A DNA stretch of 64,000 bases from DATGMP01 sp035293565 (GTDB lineage: Bacteria > Pseudomonadota > Alphaproteobacteria > BOG-932 > Roseiterribacteraceae): assembly GCA_035293565.1 (NCBI GenBank), contig DATGMP010000163.1, positions 27,616-91,615 on the forward strand. The letters are read 5' to 3'. A model generated the notes under the pieces. That model ran no database searches. It saw only the letters and a program-made list of their open reading frames with translations, and was not told the DNA's origin. This document shows, piece by piece, positions 42,543 to 51,611 of this stretch. Made by a program: the position numbers and the translations under genes. Numbering within the stretch: the stretch's first letter is position 1; each line of letters starts with the position of its first letter.

Positions 42543-44315
42543 TCACACGTCGTCGAGCCGCATGCGCTCGGCAGCATAATCGTAAAGCCGCCGCCAGAGC
42601 AGCCGGTTCAAGAGCAGCACGAAAATACAAAGCACGCCCGTGCCCAGAATGAGGCGCGGATTGTCGCCGTCGGCACTCGCGTTCGCGATATAGGCGCCGA
42701 TGCCGGAGGCGGAGAGCTTCGTGTCGCCCCACTGCACGACCTCCGACACGATTGCCGCGTTCCACGAGCCGCCCGAGGCGGTAAGAGCGCCGGTGATATA
42801 GGCCGGAAAGACTCCCGGTATGATGAGACGCCGCCACCAGAGCCAGCGTGATACTCCGAGATTCTGCGAGACGTATTGGAAATCACGCGGCAACGCCGAA
42901 GCGCCGCCGATCACGTTGAACAAGATGTACCACTGCGTGCCCAGAATCATCAGAGGCGACAGCCAGATCTCGGGATTCAGATTGAAATGTACGATGAGCG
43001 CCACCGCGACCGGAAAGAACAAATTCGCCGGAAAGGCCGCCATGAACTGGACGATCGGTTGCGCCTTGGTGGTCACCCGGGGACGGAGGCCGATCCAAAC
43101 GCCGATCGGCACCCAGATGAAGGTAGCAAGCAGGATCAGAACCAGCACGCGGATCGCGGTCAGGAGACCGAGATAGAAGACGTGCCCAACTTCGGACAAT
43201 GTGAGATCGCGCGCGACAACGGAGCCCAGCCGATAGGCAACATAGGCCGCACCTGCGAACAATACTGCGTTGTAGGCGAGCTCCACTTCACGCGGCAGAC
43301 GACGAGCCCTGTCCATGGGCGCGTCCCCGCCCACTCCCAGAAGGGTCAGCAGGCGCCGGAAGGCGGCGCCGAGAGTCCGATCCCAGATGAGACCACCTTG
43401 CGACAGGATCGCGCGGAAGGCGCGCGCGAGGCCTGCCTTCTGCAGCATCGTCAGGAACCAGGGGCGATCCGGCTGGAGGCCCGGATCGACCTCAGCCTTG
43501 AACTTCATCGACCAGGCGAGCAGCGGTCGGAAGAAGAGCTGATCATAGGCCAGAATAACAAGGAGCATGATGGCGACCGCATACCCCACCGCGGTCAGGT
43601 TCCGCTGCTCGAGCGCCACCTTGATGTAGGAGCCCACGCCCGGCAGCGTGATGTCCTGGCCGTCGGCCGAGAGCGCCTCGGAAGCGACGACGAAGAACCA
43701 GCCGCCCGAGACCGACATCATCATGTTCCAGATCAGATTCGGCATCGCGTGCGGCAGCTCCAGGCGCCAGAATCGCTTCCAGGGCCCGACATGGTACATG
43801 CGGGCCGCCTCCTGGAGATCGAGCGGAACCGTCCTCAGCGACTGGTACAGGCTGAACGTCATGTTCCAGGCTTGGCTCGTGAAGATTGCAAAAATCGCTG
43901 CGCATTCGGGACCGAGCAGGCTGCCTGGAAACAGCCTGATCCAGCCGGTGATTGTGATGCTGAGGAAAGAGAGGATCGGGATCGACTGGAGGATGTCCAG
44001 GATCGGGATCAGGATCTTCTCCGCCATCCGGCTCTTCGCGGCCGCCGCGGCATAGACCAGCGTGAAAGCGAAGGACACGCCGAGCGCGATGAACATCCGC
44101 AGCACGGTGCGAAGCGCGTAATAGGGCAGGATCGCGACCCCGAGCGAGATCGGCTCCTGCTTGCCGAAATCGAAGGGCTTCGCCATGCCGCTGGCCCCGA
44201 CTACGAGTAGCGCCAGGAGGCCGAACAGGAGCGGAAAGGCGACGAGGTCCCAGAAATTGGGGGTGTACTGATCCCGCCACCGGCGGACGGGCTGTCCGAA
44301 CAGCATCGAGCGCAT
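42543..44315 (-). CDS. ABC transporter permease, tandem-domain fusion
   Basis: A 590-residue protein with two BPD_transp_1 permease domains (about residues 20-280 and 340-585). Each has an EAA loop: LQEAARMYHVGPWKRFWRLELPHA and VSQNLGVSRWLWWRRLIIPGVFPAY. A single chain therefore supplies both membrane halves, and it pairs with the ATPase gene directly after it. Family members are annotated as nitrate/sulfonate/bicarbonate transporters without experimental proof. Confidence 0.92.
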   Translation of the reverse strand: MRSMLFGQPVRRWRDQYTPNFWDLVAFPLLFGLLALLVVGASGMAKPFDFGKQEPISLGVAILPYYALRTVLRMFIALGVSFAFTLVYAAAAAKSRMAEKILIPILDILQSIPILSFLSITITGWIRLFPGSLLGPECAAIFAIFTSQAWNMTFSLYQSLRTVPLDLQEAARMYHVGPWKRFWRLELPHAMPNLIWNMMMSVSGGWFFVVASEALSADGQDITLPGVGSYIKVALEQRNLTAVGYAVAIMLLVILAYDQLFFRPLLAWSMKFKAEVDPGLQPDRPWFLTMLQKAGLARAFRAILSQGGLIWDRTLGAAFRRLLTLLGVGGDAPMDRARRLPREVELAYNAVLFAGAAYVAYRLGSVVARDLTLSEVGHVFYLGLLTAIRVLVLILLATFIWVPIGVWIGLRPRVTTKAQPIVQFMAAFPANLFFPVAVALIVHFNLNPEIWLSPLMILGTQWYILFNVIGGASALPRDFQYVSQNLGVSRWLWWRRLIIPGVFPAYITGALTASGGSWNAAIVSEVVQWGDTKLSASGIGAYIANASADGDNPRLILGTGVLCIFVLLLNRLLWRRLYDYAAERMRLDDV

Positions 44316-44411
44316 CGGTCCACCTCCTGGAGCGTGTTTTCACGCCCCGCACCTTCGGCAGGCATCGGGGTCAAAACGCAATCCTCGCGCGCGAGGGATC
44401 GAGCTTTGCCC

Positions 44412-45383
44412 CTAGAGTTTTCGTTCTGGAAGACCGACCCCGGGCGCCGGCCTCTCGGACAAGACTTTGGTACGGAAGCGGTAGTGCTCTGCAGGACGAC
44501 CGCCGGTGCGGGTCTCCCGCGCGCCGGTCGGCTCAACGAGCCCACCGCGCTCGACCAAACGCCGAAAATTCTGTTTGTGCAAGCGAATTCCGGCCAATGT
44601 CTCGACGGTCCGCTGAAGCTGCAGAAGAGTGAAGCTTCCGGGCATCAGCTCGAAGACGACCGGACGATAGGTGAGTTTGCCCCTCAGGCGGGAAATTGCC
44701 GTAGCTAGGACCCGACGATGGTCGCGGGCCATCGGCAGGCCAAAGCCCGCCGCATCGGTCGGACCGCATTTTGCGCGGCGGCTTTCGGCCACTGCGCCGG
44801 CCTCGTAGAGCAGCTCGTAGCGGTCGAGGGTTCGCTCCGGATCCCAATGGAGCCGTCCGCCGCCGAAAGCGACGGCGAAACGGTCCCAGCGCCGGTCGCG
44901 CGAAGCGATATCGGGGGCGGCGGCAATCCATTTCTCCAGCGCCGGCTGGATCTCGGATTTGAGGATCTCGGGTTTACCTGCCCGCCAATCCTCCCATGGA
45001 AAGAAAGAATACCAATCGCGCCAGGCGGCGTCTCCGGCGCTGGGCAGCGCCGCGGCGGAGGTGAGCGCAAGATAGCTGATCGAGACGAGCCTCTTGTCCG
45101 GCGTCTCGCTCGCCGGATCGCGGCCGCGATCGCCGAAAGTGTAGAGCTGCTCGACATAACCGAGCTTGAGCCCGGTCAGCTCTGAAACCCAGCCGCGCAA
45201 GCCGCGCTCCAGCGTGGGGTGGGCATTAGGGTCGAGCGTACCGGACGGAAGGGCCGCCAATCCGGAACCGGCATCGGTTACGGTTAGGACCAACGGCACG
45301 TCGTCCGACACCGCCACGATGACGGCGCCGAGCTCGATCGATATCGCCGGCGTGGCGGACCGGCCGCGATCACCTTCAGCCAT
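44412..45383 (-). CDS. nadQ: Nudix/winged-helix transcriptional regulator of NAD metabolism (NadQ/NrtR-like, COG4111)
   Basis: A 323-residue protein. The N-terminal Nudix-like domain (about 1-150) includes GAVIVAVSDDVPLVLT and LPSGTLDPNAHPTLERGLRGWVSELTG in place of a catalytic Nudix box, so it is probably a ligand sensor rather than a hydrolase. The C-terminal winged helix has FTLLQLQRTVETLAGIRLHKQNFRRLVERGGLVEPTG. This combination defines NrtR-type NAD regulators, and the alphaproteobacterial COG4111 group is called NadQ. The start at 45383 (MAEGDRGR) is chosen over a longer frame. nadA-nadC, 4.8 kb away, is the expected target. Confidence 0.82.
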   Translation of the reverse strand: MAEGDRGRSATPAISIELGAVIVAVSDDVPLVLTVTDAGSGLAALPSGTLDPNAHPTLERGLRGWVSELTGLKLGYVEQLYTFGDRGRDPASETPDKRLVSISYLALTSAAALPSAGDAAWRDWYSFFPWEDWRAGKPEILKSEIQPALEKWIAAAPDIASRDRRWDRFAVAFGGGRLHWDPERTLDRYELLYEAGAVAESRRAKCGPTDAAGFGLPMARDHRRVLATAISRLRGKLTYRPVVFELMPGSFTLLQLQRTVETLAGIRLHKQNFRRLVERGGLVEPTGARETRTGGRPAEHYRFRTKVLSERPAPGVGLPERKL

Positions 45384-45459
45384 CCCGACGAATCCCGCTA
45401 AACTTCCTACCGCATCTCTCTCGGGACTACAGAAACCTGTCAACAGCCACGAGGCGCCG

Positions 45460-45906
45460 ATGTCCCTCTTCTGGATTATGTTGCTCGCCCTGGGCGCGGG
45501 ATCGCTGCTCGCCATCCAGGCGGGCCTCAACGCCATGATGAGCTCAGGACTTGCGAACCCTTTCTGGGGCGCTCTCTTTGCCGTCGTTTCGGGCAGCATC
45601 ATCGCGGCGCCTTTTCTCCTGTTGGCCGGCGGAACGGCGCCCAAGCTGCAGACGGTCTTGTCGCTTCCGGCTTGGGTCTGGCTCGGCGGAGCCTGCGGCT
45701 CGGCCTATGTCTTTCTCGTAATCCTCCTGGCGCCCCGGCTCGGCGCCGCGACGACCATGGCACTCGTGATCGCCGGTCAAACCTTGGGAGCCCTGCTGCT
45801 CGATCATTTCGGCCTTCTCGGATTCCCTGCCCATCCCGCTGGTCCGGCGCGAATCATGGGCGCCACGCTGCTGATTGGCGGCGCCGCAATGATCCGCTTC
45901 TTTTGA
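45460..45906 (+). CDS. DMT-superfamily transporter (YdcZ/DUF606 family)
   Basis: A 148-residue membrane protein with about five helices and the family start MSLFWIMLLALGAGSLLAIQAGLNA. GAGG-type spacing (GAGG, 9 bases before ATG) supports the start. Divergent from the NadQ-like gene with a 76-base gap. Small DMT transporters of this group have unknown substrates. Confidence 0.88.
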   Translation: MSLFWIMLLALGAGSLLAIQAGLNAMMSSGLANPFWGALFAVVSGSIIAAPFLLLAGGTAPKLQTVLSLPAWVWLGGACGSAYVFLVILLAPRLGAATTMALVIAGQTLGALLLDHFGLLGFPAHPAGPARIMGATLLIGGAAMIRFF

Positions 45907-45947
45907 TAGTGGGCGAAAAGTCCAGCGTTAGGCCGGCGTCGCGTGGA

Positions 45948-46379
45948 TTACCGGAAATTCAGCTCCAACGTTACCCCGTTGGGGTCGTGGACGAAAATCT
46001 GCCTTAGATTGATTTGCGGCACGTCGGCTTGGGCGTATTTCATGCCCAAGGATCGGAACTTCGCAAGCATGCCGTCGTAGTCGGTGCATTCGAAGGCGAC
46101 ATGGTCGATCGCGCCGGAGCCCTCCAGCACGAAATCATCGATCGTGCCGCCGAGTTCGCCCAGCCGGGCCTTTACGCGTTGGAAGGCCTCGCCGCGATTG
46201 TCGGGATCGACCGCGATCAGATGCAGCACCGGGCGTTCCGTGGTGTCGTAAAGCCAAGCGCCGAATTTGCGGTCGCCCGGAAAGGGCCCGTCGCGTAAGC
46301 CGAGCACCTCGGAATAAAACTTCACCGTCTCGTCGATCTTGCCGGTGCGAATGTTGTAATGGTCGATCTGACGGATCAT
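45948..46379 (-). CDS. VOC-superfamily (glyoxalase-like) protein
   Basis: A 143-residue protein with two VOC halves: QIDHYNIRTGKIDETVKFYS and IDHVAFECTDYDGMLAKF, ending QIFVHDPNGVTLELNFR with the conserved Glu. Metal ligands in HYNIR, HLIAV, HVAFE and LELNF are plausible. Function may be glyoxalase-type detoxification or a dioxygenase; it is unrelated in sequence to the VOC gene at 9.4 kb beyond the fold. Confidence 0.85.
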   Translation of the reverse strand: MIRQIDHYNIRTGKIDETVKFYSEVLGLRDGPFPGDRKFGAWLYDTTERPVLHLIAVDPDNRGEAFQRVKARLGELGGTIDDFVLEGSGAIDHVAFECTDYDGMLAKFRSLGMKYAQADVPQINLRQIFVHDPNGVTLELNFR

Positions 46380-46624
46380 CCATCCCTCCCATGGTGCCTG
46401 GCACAACGTCCCTCAAAGATGGAGCAAGGGCCTCGGTCGGGCAAGGACGCGCGCCCAGAGGGGATCACTTTCCTTATTCCAGGCGTTCTATCGGCGATAT
46501 TTCAGTGATTTCACGCGCGGGGAAAGGCCATCCGATCGTTTGAACCCGAATTTGGCGGAAGACGTCTCGCCGCTTGCCGGCGGATCGCGCACGCCAGCCG
46601 TTCCGCAGCGCGGAAAGAGGATCC

Positions 46625-48001
46625 TTGGCCCGCCTGGTGATCGTATCCAACCGCGTGCCTATACCGAAGAGCCGCGGCCCGGCCGCGGGCGGGCTCACGG
46701 TCGCGCTGAAGGACGCCCTCATCCCCGGGACCGTGTGGTTCGGCTGGAGCGGACGGACGATCCCGCAGACGACGCACACGCCCTCCCTCGTCGAAGCCCG
46801 CGGCGTCCTCTATGCCACGATTGATCTCAATGCCTCGGAATTCCGCCATTTCTATTCCGAGTTCTCCAATCGCGTCCTTTGGCCGTTGTTCCATTTTCAG
46901 GCCGAGCGCCTTCGATTCCGGCGCGAGGACTGGCGCGGGTATCTTTCCGTGAATCGGACTTTGGCCGAAGTGCTGAAGCCCATGCTGGAGCCGGACGACC
47001 TCATCTGGATCCACGATTATCACCTGATCCCGATGGGCCGGTTTTTGAGAGAGCTCGGCGTCCGCAACCGCATCGGCTTTTTCCTCCACGTGCCCTTCGT
47101 CCCGGCGAGCGTCTTCAGGGCGCTTCCCGTGGCAAACGAGCTGCTTTCCGATTTTTGCCACTACGATGTGATCGGCTTTCAGACCAACGAACATGTCAGC
47201 GATTTCGCCGACAGCGTCGAGCACATCCTGGGCGCGACGGTCGGCGGCTCCGTCGCTCAGATCAACGGCAGGCGAGCGCATCTGATAGCCTGCCCCGTCG
47301 GCATCGATCCGACCGCTTTCGCGCGCATGGCCCGCAGAGCGATGACGTCGACCGAAGCCAGAAGGCTCGAAGAGAGCTTGGTCGGGCGCGCACTCGCCAT
47401 CGGCGTAGACCGCCTGGACTATTCGAAAGGCCTGCCCAACAGGTTCGAGGGCATCGCAGGCCTGTTCAGCCGCTACCCCGAGCATCTGAGGCGCGTGAGC
47501 TTCCTTCAGATCATCGCTCGCTCGCGCGAGGAGGTGGACGATTATCGACGGCTTCGCGCCGAGCTCGACGGCCTGGCCGGGCACATCAACGGGCGTTTCT
47601 CGGACGTCGATTGGGTGCCACTTCGCTACGGCGCCCGGGCGATCGGGCGCGGTGCTCTTGCCGGCTATTACCGCATCGCGCGTATCGGGCTGGTGACCCC
47701 GCTCCGTGACGGCATGAACCTGGTCGCGAAGGAGTTCATCGCGGCCCAGGACACCGACGATCCCGGCGTCCTCGTCCTCTCCCGCTTCGCCGGGGCGGCG
47801 GACGAGCTCACCGAGGCACTTCTGGTCAACCCGCACGATCCCGACCAGATCGCCGACGCCATCCACCTGGCCCTCGTGATGAGCCTGAAGGAAAGACGCG
47901 CCCGGCACGAGGTCTTGCTGGACAAGATCTACCGGACCACCGCCAAGACCTATTTCAAATGCTATCTTGCGGCGTTGAGAGGCTCGGCGGGCCCCAATTG
48001 A
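46625..48001 (+). CDS. otsA: Trehalose-6-phosphate synthase, TTG start
   Basis: GT20 enzyme making trehalose 6-phosphate from UDP-glucose and glucose 6-phosphate. The TTG start at 46625 is preceded by AAAGAGG; the protein (458 residues) then begins MARLVIVSNRVPIPKSRGPAAGG as in the family. IHDYHLIPMG, HVPFVP, VDRLDYSKGLPNR and TPLRDGMNLVAKEF are all present. No trehalose phosphatase (otsB) is adjacent. Its 3' end overlaps the convergent MFS gene by 40 bases. Confidence 0.95.
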   Translation: MARLVIVSNRVPIPKSRGPAAGGLTVALKDALIPGTVWFGWSGRTIPQTTHTPSLVEARGVLYATIDLNASEFRHFYSEFSNRVLWPLFHFQAERLRFRREDWRGYLSVNRTLAEVLKPMLEPDDLIWIHDYHLIPMGRFLRELGVRNRIGFFLHVPFVPASVFRALPVANELLSDFCHYDVIGFQTNEHVSDFADSVEHILGATVGGSVAQINGRRAHLIACPVGIDPTAFARMARRAMTSTEARRLEESLVGRALAIGVDRLDYSKGLPNRFEGIAGLFSRYPEHLRRVSFLQIIARSREEVDDYRRLRAELDGLAGHINGRFSDVDWVPLRYGARAIGRGALAGYYRIARIGLVTPLRDGMNLVAKEFIAAQDTDDPGVLVLSRFAGAADELTEALLVNPHDPDQIADAIHLALVMSLKERRARHEVLLDKIYRTTAKTYFKCYLAALRGSAGPN

Positions 48002-49266
48002 CGCTCGGGATCGGCAGGCTCGCCTTCCTGACCGGCGAAGGCTATGCCCTTCCGTTCCGGCCCGAACCAGGTGATCACGATAAGCAGCAGCGCCGAAATC
48101 CCGGTGACGAGGGCGAGCGCGAAACCGTAACTCGAGCCGGGAAGCCCGAAGACGGCTCTGGCCGGGTCCGCGAGCTTGGCCTGGAGCACCTGATTGCGCG
48201 ACGCTAGAAGGTTGCCGAGCTGGTACGTGAAGCCGGGAAAAGTTCCGCGCGTCCCCTCGGGCGCGAGCTCGTTCAAATGCGCCGGCACGATGCCCCAGGC
48301 GCCCTGGACCGCCAGCTGCACCAGAAACGCGCCGACGGCGACCACCACCGGCGTCGCGCCGAACGCCCAGGGATAGATCGTAACGAGGGTCAGTAGCGCG
48401 GCCAGGATGATGCCGCGCTTACGCCCTATCCGCTCCGACAAGATGCCGAAGAGCACGCCGCCGGTGATGGCGCCAAAATTCCCGACCGCGGTGATCACGC
48501 TGGTGGCTTGCGTATCCAAATGATGCTGAAGCCGCAGATAGGTCGGAAACAAATCCTGCGACCCGTGCGAAAGCGAATTGAAGCAAGCCATCAGTACGAC
48601 GACGTAGAAAAACAGCCCCCACCGCCCACGGATCGACTGCCAGATGCTCTGGAGAAATTTCTCGCGATTCGCCCGGGTCGCGACCCAGACCGGCGATTCT
48701 TCGACATGGAGCCTCAGATAGACGACCAGGAAGGCGGGAAGGACGCCGACAACGAACATGCCGCGCCAGCCGATCGTGTTGAACAACGCGACGAAGACGA
48801 TCGCCGCCAGCAGATTCCCCACCGCGTAGCCTTCCTGGAGGATGCCGGAGACGATGCCTCGGGCCTTCGGCGGCACCGTCTCGAAGGCGAGCGAGGCACC
48901 CAGACCCCACTCCCCGCCCATTGCCAATCCGAACAGGGCGCGAAAGACGAGCAGCATCTCGAGCGAGGTCGAAAACGCCGTGGCGAGCTCGAGCGCGGAG
49001 TAGAGAAGGATGTCGAGCATCAGAATCGGCCGACGGCCAAATCGTTCGGCCAGCAGCCCGAAGACGAAGGCGCCGACCGGTCGCATCGCCAGGGTAAGGA
49101 ACAGCGCTTCGGCCACATCGGCCACAGCCACCGAGAACTCCCTGGCGATATCCGGAATGACGAAGGTCAGAAGGAAGAAGTCGAACGCATCCAACGTCCA
49201 GCCGAGGAAGCTCGCAAGGAAAGCAGAGCGCTGCTTGGGCGTCAGCGCACGGAGCTCGGCGAACAT
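47962..49266 (-). CDS. MFS transporter, SHS/sialate:H+ symporter-like
   Basis: A 434-residue, 12-helix permease. The start MFAELRALTPKQRSAFLASFLGWTLDAFDFFLL and the motif GLLAERFGRRPILM between helices 2-3 are typical of the NanT/lactate:H+ symporter group. Substrate probably a carboxylate or sugar acid. It is transcribed just after mbfA with no gap (start 49266, mbfA stop 49267), so the two are in one operon. Confidence 0.88.
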   Translation of the reverse strand: MFAELRALTPKQRSAFLASFLGWTLDAFDFFLLTFVIPDIAREFSVAVADVAEALFLTLAMRPVGAFVFGLLAERFGRRPILMLDILLYSALELATAFSTSLEMLLVFRALFGLAMGGEWGLGASLAFETVPPKARGIVSGILQEGYAVGNLLAAIVFVALFNTIGWRGMFVVGVLPAFLVVYLRLHVEESPVWVATRANREKFLQSIWQSIRGRWGLFFYVVVLMACFNSLSHGSQDLFPTYLRLQHHLDTQATSVITAVGNFGAITGGVLFGILSERIGRKRGIILAALLTLVTIYPWAFGATPVVVAVGAFLVQLAVQGAWGIVPAHLNELAPEGTRGTFPGFTYQLGNLLASRNQVLQAKLADPARAVFGLPGSSYGFALALVTGISALLLIVITWFGPERKGIAFAGQEGEPADPERQLGPAEPLNAAR

Positions 49267-50394
49267 TTAGCCGGTGACCGCGACGCCGATAATGCGGCCG
49301 ACGGCGAAGGTCACGCCCGCCGCGGCCAAGCCGACGACAAGCTGCCGCGTTCCCGAGAAGATCGCTCCCCGACCGGTGAAGAGGCTCGTTGCGATGCCGA
49401 TGGCGAAGAGTGCCAGACTGCTGAGCCCAATGCTGGCCCACACAGCCTCCATCCCACCGAACAGGAAATAGGGCGCGACGGGAAAGATGGCGCCGGCGGA
49501 AAAGAGCAGGAATGATGACCCGGCCGCGGTCCAGGCTGATCCACCGAGCTCCTGAGGGTCGATACCGAGCTCCTCGCGCGACAGCGTATCCAAAGCCGTC
49601 TCCTCGTTCGCCATCAATCTTTCGGCCAGCGCCCTCGCTTCTTCCGGAGCAAGCCCCTTGGCTTCGTAGATCAGGGCCAGCTCCTCCCTTTCCTCATCCG
49701 GCACTTCGCGCAGCTCGCGCGCCTCGGCGTCTATCTGGCGCTGGTTGAATTCGCGCGAGCTATTGACCGACAGCCATTCGCCCATGGCCATCGAACAGGC
49801 GCCCGCCAACAGACCGGCAAGGCCGGTAACGAGCACCGTCCTGGAGGGCATCGCCGCGCCGGCGACCCCCATGACGAGGCTCAGATTGGAGACCAGCCCG
49901 TCATTGGCGCCGAGCACTGCGGCTCGAAGCGCATTGCCGCTCGCGCCACGATGGCGCCCCTCGATCTGCGCCAAGGCGCTTCCCGCCAGCCCCTGGGTCC
50001 TTTCCCCTGCGATCGCGCCAAGAATGCGGGCATGCGAGCGCTCCATCGCCGGCAAGCCAGCCGCGACTGCCTCGGGCTGATCGTCGTAAGTCCCACTGTC
50101 GACCTGCTCCAGCGTATGGATCACCGGCAGCACCAGGGCTGCTCCGAAGCGGCGTGCGAGCCAAATGAGGGCTCGTGTACGAAACCCGACGCGTACCGGC
50201 TTGGCGAACGCCCCGGAAGCTCCGAGCCGCGTCCGCCACATCGCCGCATGCTTTTCCTCGATCGCCGCCAGCCGGCTATAGACCTCGGCGAGCTTCGGAT
50301 TCGCTTCCATCGTCGCCAGCGCGCGATAGAGCGTGGCGCTGTCGACCTCGCCCTGAAGGTTCTCCCGATATCTCGCCCGATCCGCCTGACCCAT
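49267..50394 (-). CDS. mbfA: Membrane-bound ferritin A: ferritin-like domain fused to VIT1/CCC1 iron transporter
   Basis: A 375-residue fusion. Residues about 1-140 are a ferritin-like four-helix domain (NLQGEVDSATLYRAL, AAIEEKHAAMW supplying EExxH iron ligands). Residues about 150-375 are a VIT1/CCC1 membrane domain (LRAAVLGANDGLVSNLSLVMGVAGA, MAMGEWLSVNSSREF). MbfA of Agrobacterium and Bradyrhizobium exports iron under iron or peroxide stress. The start at 50394 is chosen because the N-terminal 18-residue extension is not family-like. No Irr box was recognised in the short upstream region. Confidence 0.92.
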   Translation of the reverse strand: MGQADRARYRENLQGEVDSATLYRALATMEANPKLAEVYSRLAAIEEKHAAMWRTRLGASGAFAKPVRVGFRTRALIWLARRFGAALVLPVIHTLEQVDSGTYDDQPEAVAAGLPAMERSHARILGAIAGERTQGLAGSALAQIEGRHRGASGNALRAAVLGANDGLVSNLSLVMGVAGAAMPSRTVLVTGLAGLLAGACSMAMGEWLSVNSSREFNQRQIDAEARELREVPDEEREELALIYEAKGLAPEEARALAERLMANEETALDTLSREELGIDPQELGGSAWTAAGSSFLLFSAGAIFPVAPYFLFGGMEAVWASIGLSSLALFAIGIATSLFTGRGAIFSGTRQLVVGLAAAGVTFAVGRIIGVAVTG

Positions 50395-50476
50395 GGCCTG
50401 GACTCCATGCCGGCCGAAGCCGTCTCCGAGGGCTGGAAATGCTGGCAAACTTCCGCCAACAGCCTATATCCGAAAC

Positions 50477-50836
50477 ATGGGAGGGAAACCATCGAGCTTC
50501 CGAGCATTCTGGCCGCATTACCTCATGGCTCATCGCGATCCGCGATGCCGCGCCCTCCATTATGTCGGTTCGACCGGCGGCCTGATCGGAATTGGGGCGG
50601 CGATTCTGTCGGCCAACGCCTGGTGGGTCCTGGGCGGTCTGGCTTTTGCTTACACCTTCGCCTGGATCGGCCACTTCCTCGTCGAGCGCAACCGGCCGGC
50701 GACCTTCGGCAATCCCCTCTGGTCGCTGATCGGAGATGTCCGGATGTATCTTCTTTGGCTTGGCGGCGGCTTGGAGCGCGCGATGCGCACTGCGGAGTTG
50801 CAACTCGAAGCTTCATCGCGGCGGAATACGGGTTAG
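50477..50836 (+). CDS. DUF962/Mpo1-like membrane protein
   Basis: A 119-residue protein with several hydrophobic helices and the conserved histidines HRDPRCRALHYVG and GHFLVERNRPATFGNPLWS. The yeast member Mpo1 is an Fe(II) dioxygenase of 2-hydroxy fatty acids in alpha-oxidation. A related role in fatty acid metabolism is plausible. Start at 50477 is inside a longer frame and gives the typical short N-terminus. Divergent from mbfA. Confidence 0.87.
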   Translation: MGGKPSSFRAFWPHYLMAHRDPRCRALHYVGSTGGLIGIGAAILSANAWWVLGGLAFAYTFAWIGHFLVERNRPATFGNPLWSLIGDVRMYLLWLGGGLERAMRTAELQLEASSRRNTG

Positions 50837-50969
50837 GATACGGTCGTCGCTTGAGTCGATGGAGACGAGCATTTGCTCCTCAGACCCAAAAACCCATGGC
50901 TTCACCGTGATGGACGGCTTGACGGTCCGCGCGCCTTACCTGTAGCCTGTTGAAAGGATTACAACTATC

Positions 50970-51065
50970 ATGAACCGCATGGCGCGGCGTCGAACCGTTC
51001 GAGGCTTTCCCACAGTACCGAATTGTCGACGTGCCTCGCGGCTCGAAGTTGGTAGCAAAGCATGA
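50970..51065 (+). CDS. Possible 31-codon leader ORF coupled to the response regulator
   Basis: ATG (50970) through TGA (51063-51065), with AAAGGA 12 bases upstream. The stop overlaps the response-regulator ATG (ATGA). The peptide is basic (MNRMARRRTVRGFPTVPN) and has no homologue I recognise. The overlap is the main reason to list it; otherwise it could be chance. The region from 50837 to 50969 shows nothing else. Confidence 0.3.
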   Translation: MNRMARRRTVRGFPTVPNCRRASRLEVGSKA

Positions 51066-51550
51066 ATTCCGCAGTCGATGGCAGCACCGGCATTTCCAGC
51101 CATCCTGCGCAGAGCGCGGTGCCGCGCCATGTAGGCAAAGAAGCGGTTCGCCCCTCGGACGATTTCGACGACGATACCGCGCCGGATACCGACCCCCGTA
51201 TACTTGTGGTGGAAGACGACGAGCTGGTGCGTGAATTCGCAGTTCGCCTGATTCGGTCCTTGGGTTATCCGGTGGCCAGCGCCGCGGACGGTATGGAGGC
51301 GATGCGGGTCATCGAGGAAAGCCCGACGATCGATCTGCTGTTCACCGACATTGTGATGCCCGGGGTGGACGGGATCATCCTTGCCGACATGGTCAAGCAG
51401 CGGCGTCCGGTCCTTAAGATCCTCTATACCACCGGCTACCGCGACATCGCCCGCGCCAAATCCGAGGCGGGCATCCTGCACGGCCGGATTCTCGAAAAGC
51501 CCTACCGCCCGGCCGAGCTCGAGGCCGAGATCCGGCGGCTCCTGCCCTGA
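51062..51550 (+). CDS. Single-domain response regulator (CheY-like receiver)
   Basis: A 162-residue protein with a 45-residue acidic, disordered N-terminal tail, then a receiver domain: acidic pair Asp52/53, phospho-acceptor Asp96 in FTDIVMPG, Thr123/124 in YTTGY and Lys146 in LEKPYRP. No output domain. This form is commonly the partner of hybrid or HWE kinases. The orphan kinase at 14.8-16.0 kb is a possible partner, but distance gives no support. The start overlaps the 31-codon ORF. Confidence 0.9.
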   Translation: MNSAVDGSTGISSHPAQSAVPRHVGKEAVRPSDDFDDDTAPDTDPRILVVEDDELVREFAVRLIRSLGYPVASAADGMEAMRVIEESPTIDLLFTDIVMPGVDGIILADMVKQRRPVLKILYTTGYRDIARAKSEAGILHGRILEKPYRPAELEAEIRRLLP

Positions 51551-51611
51551 TCTGCTCTATGCTAGACTGCATCGAGCGAGCTTCGGCTCGAGTTCGATCG
51601 CACGGGTTACG

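Noticed and set aside
42876..44210. 444-codon antisense frame over the double permease
   Set aside because: Arg/Asp/Gln-rich composition is typical of the reverse complement of membrane-protein codons; no motif.
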